Assembly: GCA_041648755.1 (NCBI GenBank)
Contig: JBAZOJ010000056.1
Coordinates: forward strand, 1 to 16,075
Reading direction: 5' to 3'
Length of the DNA stretch: 16,075 nucleotides
DNA from: JBAZOJ01 sp041648755
Lineage (GTDB): Bacteria; Planctomycetota; B143-G9
The notes below the pieces were generated by a model that worked only from the letters and a program-made list of their open reading frames with translations, did not search any database and had not been told where the DNA came from. Of this stretch, positions 15,085 through 16,075 are shown piece after piece. Position numbers and translations under genes: made by a program. Position 1 is the stretch's first letter. The number at the start of each line of letters is the position of its first letter.

Positions 15085-15600
15085 CTACGCCTCCTTCAAC
15101 TCCGCGAACCTCTTCTCCAGGTTCCGGAGGTCTTTGCTGAATCGAATCTTCTGTGCCGGAGAGAACAAGTCGATGAACAATCTGCCTTCCAAGTGATCCA
15201 TCTCATGCTGAACTACGCGGGCAAGGACTCCGCTTGCACTCAGTTCAACGGTCTCGCCCGCCAGGTTCTGGGCACGAACCCTGACAACAGACGGACGCTT
15301 GATTTCCGCGAAGATGCCCGGGAAGGACAAGCAGCCCTCCGCCATGGACTCCATACCCTCGGACTCAATGATCTCCGGATTTGCCAGAACGGTCTTCGGC
15401 ACATCATACTCATCGTAGTGGATCACCAGCAAACGCAGCAGGATGCCGACTTGAGGCGCAGCAAGGCCAACACCACGTTCTCCCTCCATCGCAGTGAACA
15501 TCGCCTCCGTAAGCTCGGCGAGGGTGCTGTCGAACTTCGACACAGGGGCTGGCTTCTTTCGGAGGATCGGGTTGGGATAAACGATGACTCTCAGTTGCAT
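15085..15600 (-). CDS. def: Peptide deformylase
   Basis: The 171-residue metalloenzyme removes the formyl group from the N-terminal methionine of nascent proteins at the ribosome. All three motifs are intact: GVGLAAPQ (43-50), EGCLS (88-92) with metal ligand C90, and QHEMDHLEG (131-139) with ligands H132 and H136 and catalytic E133. The start at 15600 (MQLRVIVYPNP) fits the family; ATG at 15618 gives six more residues and lies 8 nt after a -10-like box. No clear Shine-Dalgarno precedes either. The stop is TAG at 15085, in the same frame as fmt, and the last codons of def contain the Shine-Dalgarno for fmt. First gene of def-fmt-M20. Confidence 0.95.
   Translation of the reverse strand: MQLRVIVYPNPILRKKPAPVSKFDSTLAELTEAMFTAMEGERGVGLAAPQVGILLRLLVIHYDEYDVPKTVLANPEIIESEGMESMAEGCLSFPGIFAEIKRPSVVRVRAQNLAGETVELSASGVLARVVQHEMDHLEGRLFIDLFSPAQKIRFSKDLRNLEKRFAELKEA
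15090..15096 (-). promoter_or_regulatory. Perfect Shine-Dalgarno before the GTT start candidate of fmt
   Basis: AAGGAGG within the last codons of def is the strongest ribosome binding site in the window. Five bases separate it from GTT at 15084, and no ATG, GTG or TTG in any frame lies within the usual 4-12 nt. This is the main support for initiation at or next to that codon. Confidence 0.7.
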
Positions 15601-15626
15601 TGCTTTGAACACCGCCATTTCCCGTG

Positions 15627-15654
15627 ATGATACCACAGATTCGCTTGCTGGCAA
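15627..15654 (-). promoter_or_regulatory. Candidate promoter of def-fmt-M20
   Basis: On the minus strand TTGCCA (15654-15649) and TATCAT (15632-15627) are 16 nt apart. Transcription would start near 15620, leaving about 20 nt before the ATG at 15600 or almost none before 15618. Confidence 0.4.
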
Positions 15655-15666
15655 GGCCGTTTTGAA

Positions 15667-15694
15667 TTGACCCGGCGACCGCTCCGTCTATAAT
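15667..15694 (+). promoter_or_regulatory. Sigma-70-type promoter of the TPR gene
   Basis: TTGACC (15667-15672) and TATAAT (15689-15694) are 16 nt apart, giving a start near 15701 and a leader of about 30 nt before the ATG at 15732. It is divergent from the def promoter in the same 131-nt spacer. Confidence 0.6.
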
Positions 15695-15731
15695 ACAATG
15701 CTTCTACTCTGGTAAGATTGGGACGGTCCAT

Positions 15732-16075
15732 ATGGATATCGAGAACCTGTATCAGAAGGCCGTGACTGCTGCCGACAGCGGGAACCACGACTACGCGATC
15801 GAAATCGCGCAGCAGATACTGCTTTTCCAGCCCGATGCCGGAAAGGCGAGGCGGCTTCTACTCAGTGCGGCTACTCGCAGAGCCAAGAAATTCCCCAAGA
15901 GCAAGGGCTCGACCCTTGCCAGCGGCGGTTTCATTCTTGCGCTCGCGCACGGTTTCAAGCTGCTCAAGAAGTACGACAAGGCTGTCACCAACTTCGAGAA
16001 ATTCCTGCTGATTGACCCCTCGAACTCCGGTGCCCTGCTGGGGCTCGCGGAGTGCTGCGCGCTTGCAAACTACTC
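15732..16075 (+). CDS. Tetratricopeptide-repeat protein (partial, C-terminus beyond window)
   Basis: An open frame from ATG 15732 reaches the right edge (114 residues plus two bases) without a stop. GGGACGG lies about 5 nt upstream as a weak ribosome binding site, and a good promoter lies before it. There is no signal peptide. Residues 4-32 (LYQKAVTAADSGNHDYAIEI and following) and 71-110 (ALAHGFKLLKKYDKAVTNFE, FLLIDPSNSGALLGLAECC) have the spaced small and aromatic residues of TPR helices, with a basic insert (48-61) between them. TPR domains are protein-binding scaffolds; partner and role are unknown, and the missing part may carry another domain. Confidence 0.75.
   Translation, partial: MDIENLYQKAVTAADSGNHDYAIEIAQQILLFQPDAGKARRLLLSAATRRAKKFPKSKGSTLASGGFILALAHGFKLLKKYDKAVTNFEKFLLIDPSNSGALLGLAECCALANY

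Noticed and set aside
15082..15087. UAG reassigned to an amino acid, making def and fmt one fused protein
   Set aside because: TAG also ends the glycosidase, kelch, sdhD and yidC genes at expected lengths, so it works as a stop here; a fusion of formylase and deformylase also makes little sense.

Overview
The window is about 16 kb of ordinary bacterial chromosome (GC visibly above 50%), dense with genes on both strands and without rRNA, tRNA, insertion sequences or CRISPR. The long-form YidC (large periplasmic domain) and exported proteins point to a diderm bacterium. A two-anchor SdhDCAB complex shows a respiratory chain. No gene here fixes the phylum; the unusual local gene order and several divergent housekeeping proteins suggest a little-studied lineage.

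Layout. (1) 1-825, minus: a YpeA-like acetyltransferase overlapping by ATGA a membrane-anchored or secreted protein that runs off the left edge. (2) 924-2174, plus: an exported TIM-barrel (clan GH-A-like) glycosidase candidate. (3) 2348-3608, plus: a tandem pair of 206-residue zinc-ribbon/CD225 (dispanin, IFITM-like) membrane proteins behind a good promoter. (4) 7004-3720, minus: succinate dehydrogenase operon sdhD-sdhC-sdhA-sdhB, ending at a hairpin terminator. (5) 8902-7181, minus: an exported seven-bladed kelch propeller protein, followed by two hairpins. (6) 9045-12884, plus: rnpA-yidD-yidC-mnmE, the usual replication-origin-side cluster but without rpmH in front, without jag/khpB between yidC and mnmE and without mnmG after it; it ends at a bidirectional terminator. 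(7) 15600-12928, minus: def-fmt-M20 peptidase, converging on the same terminator. (8) 15732-end, plus: a TPR protein running off the right edge.

How the genes work together. Fmt formylates initiator Met-tRNA and Def removes the formyl group from new proteins; YidD and YidC insert membrane proteins; RnpA is the protein part of RNase P; MnmE modifies tRNA wobble uridines; SdhABCD feeds electrons from succinate into the quinone pool.

Most notable points. The fmt reading frame follows the def TAG stop in the same frame with no ATG, GTG or TTG before its conserved N-terminus; a perfect Shine-Dalgarno sits 5 nt before a GTT codon. MnmE has lost usual switch I and switch II residues while keeping its other motifs. 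Three genes without a Shine-Dalgarno have a -10-like box only 6-10 nt before the start codon, suggesting leaderless mRNAs. The CD225 pair is a lineage-specific tandem duplication of unknown role.
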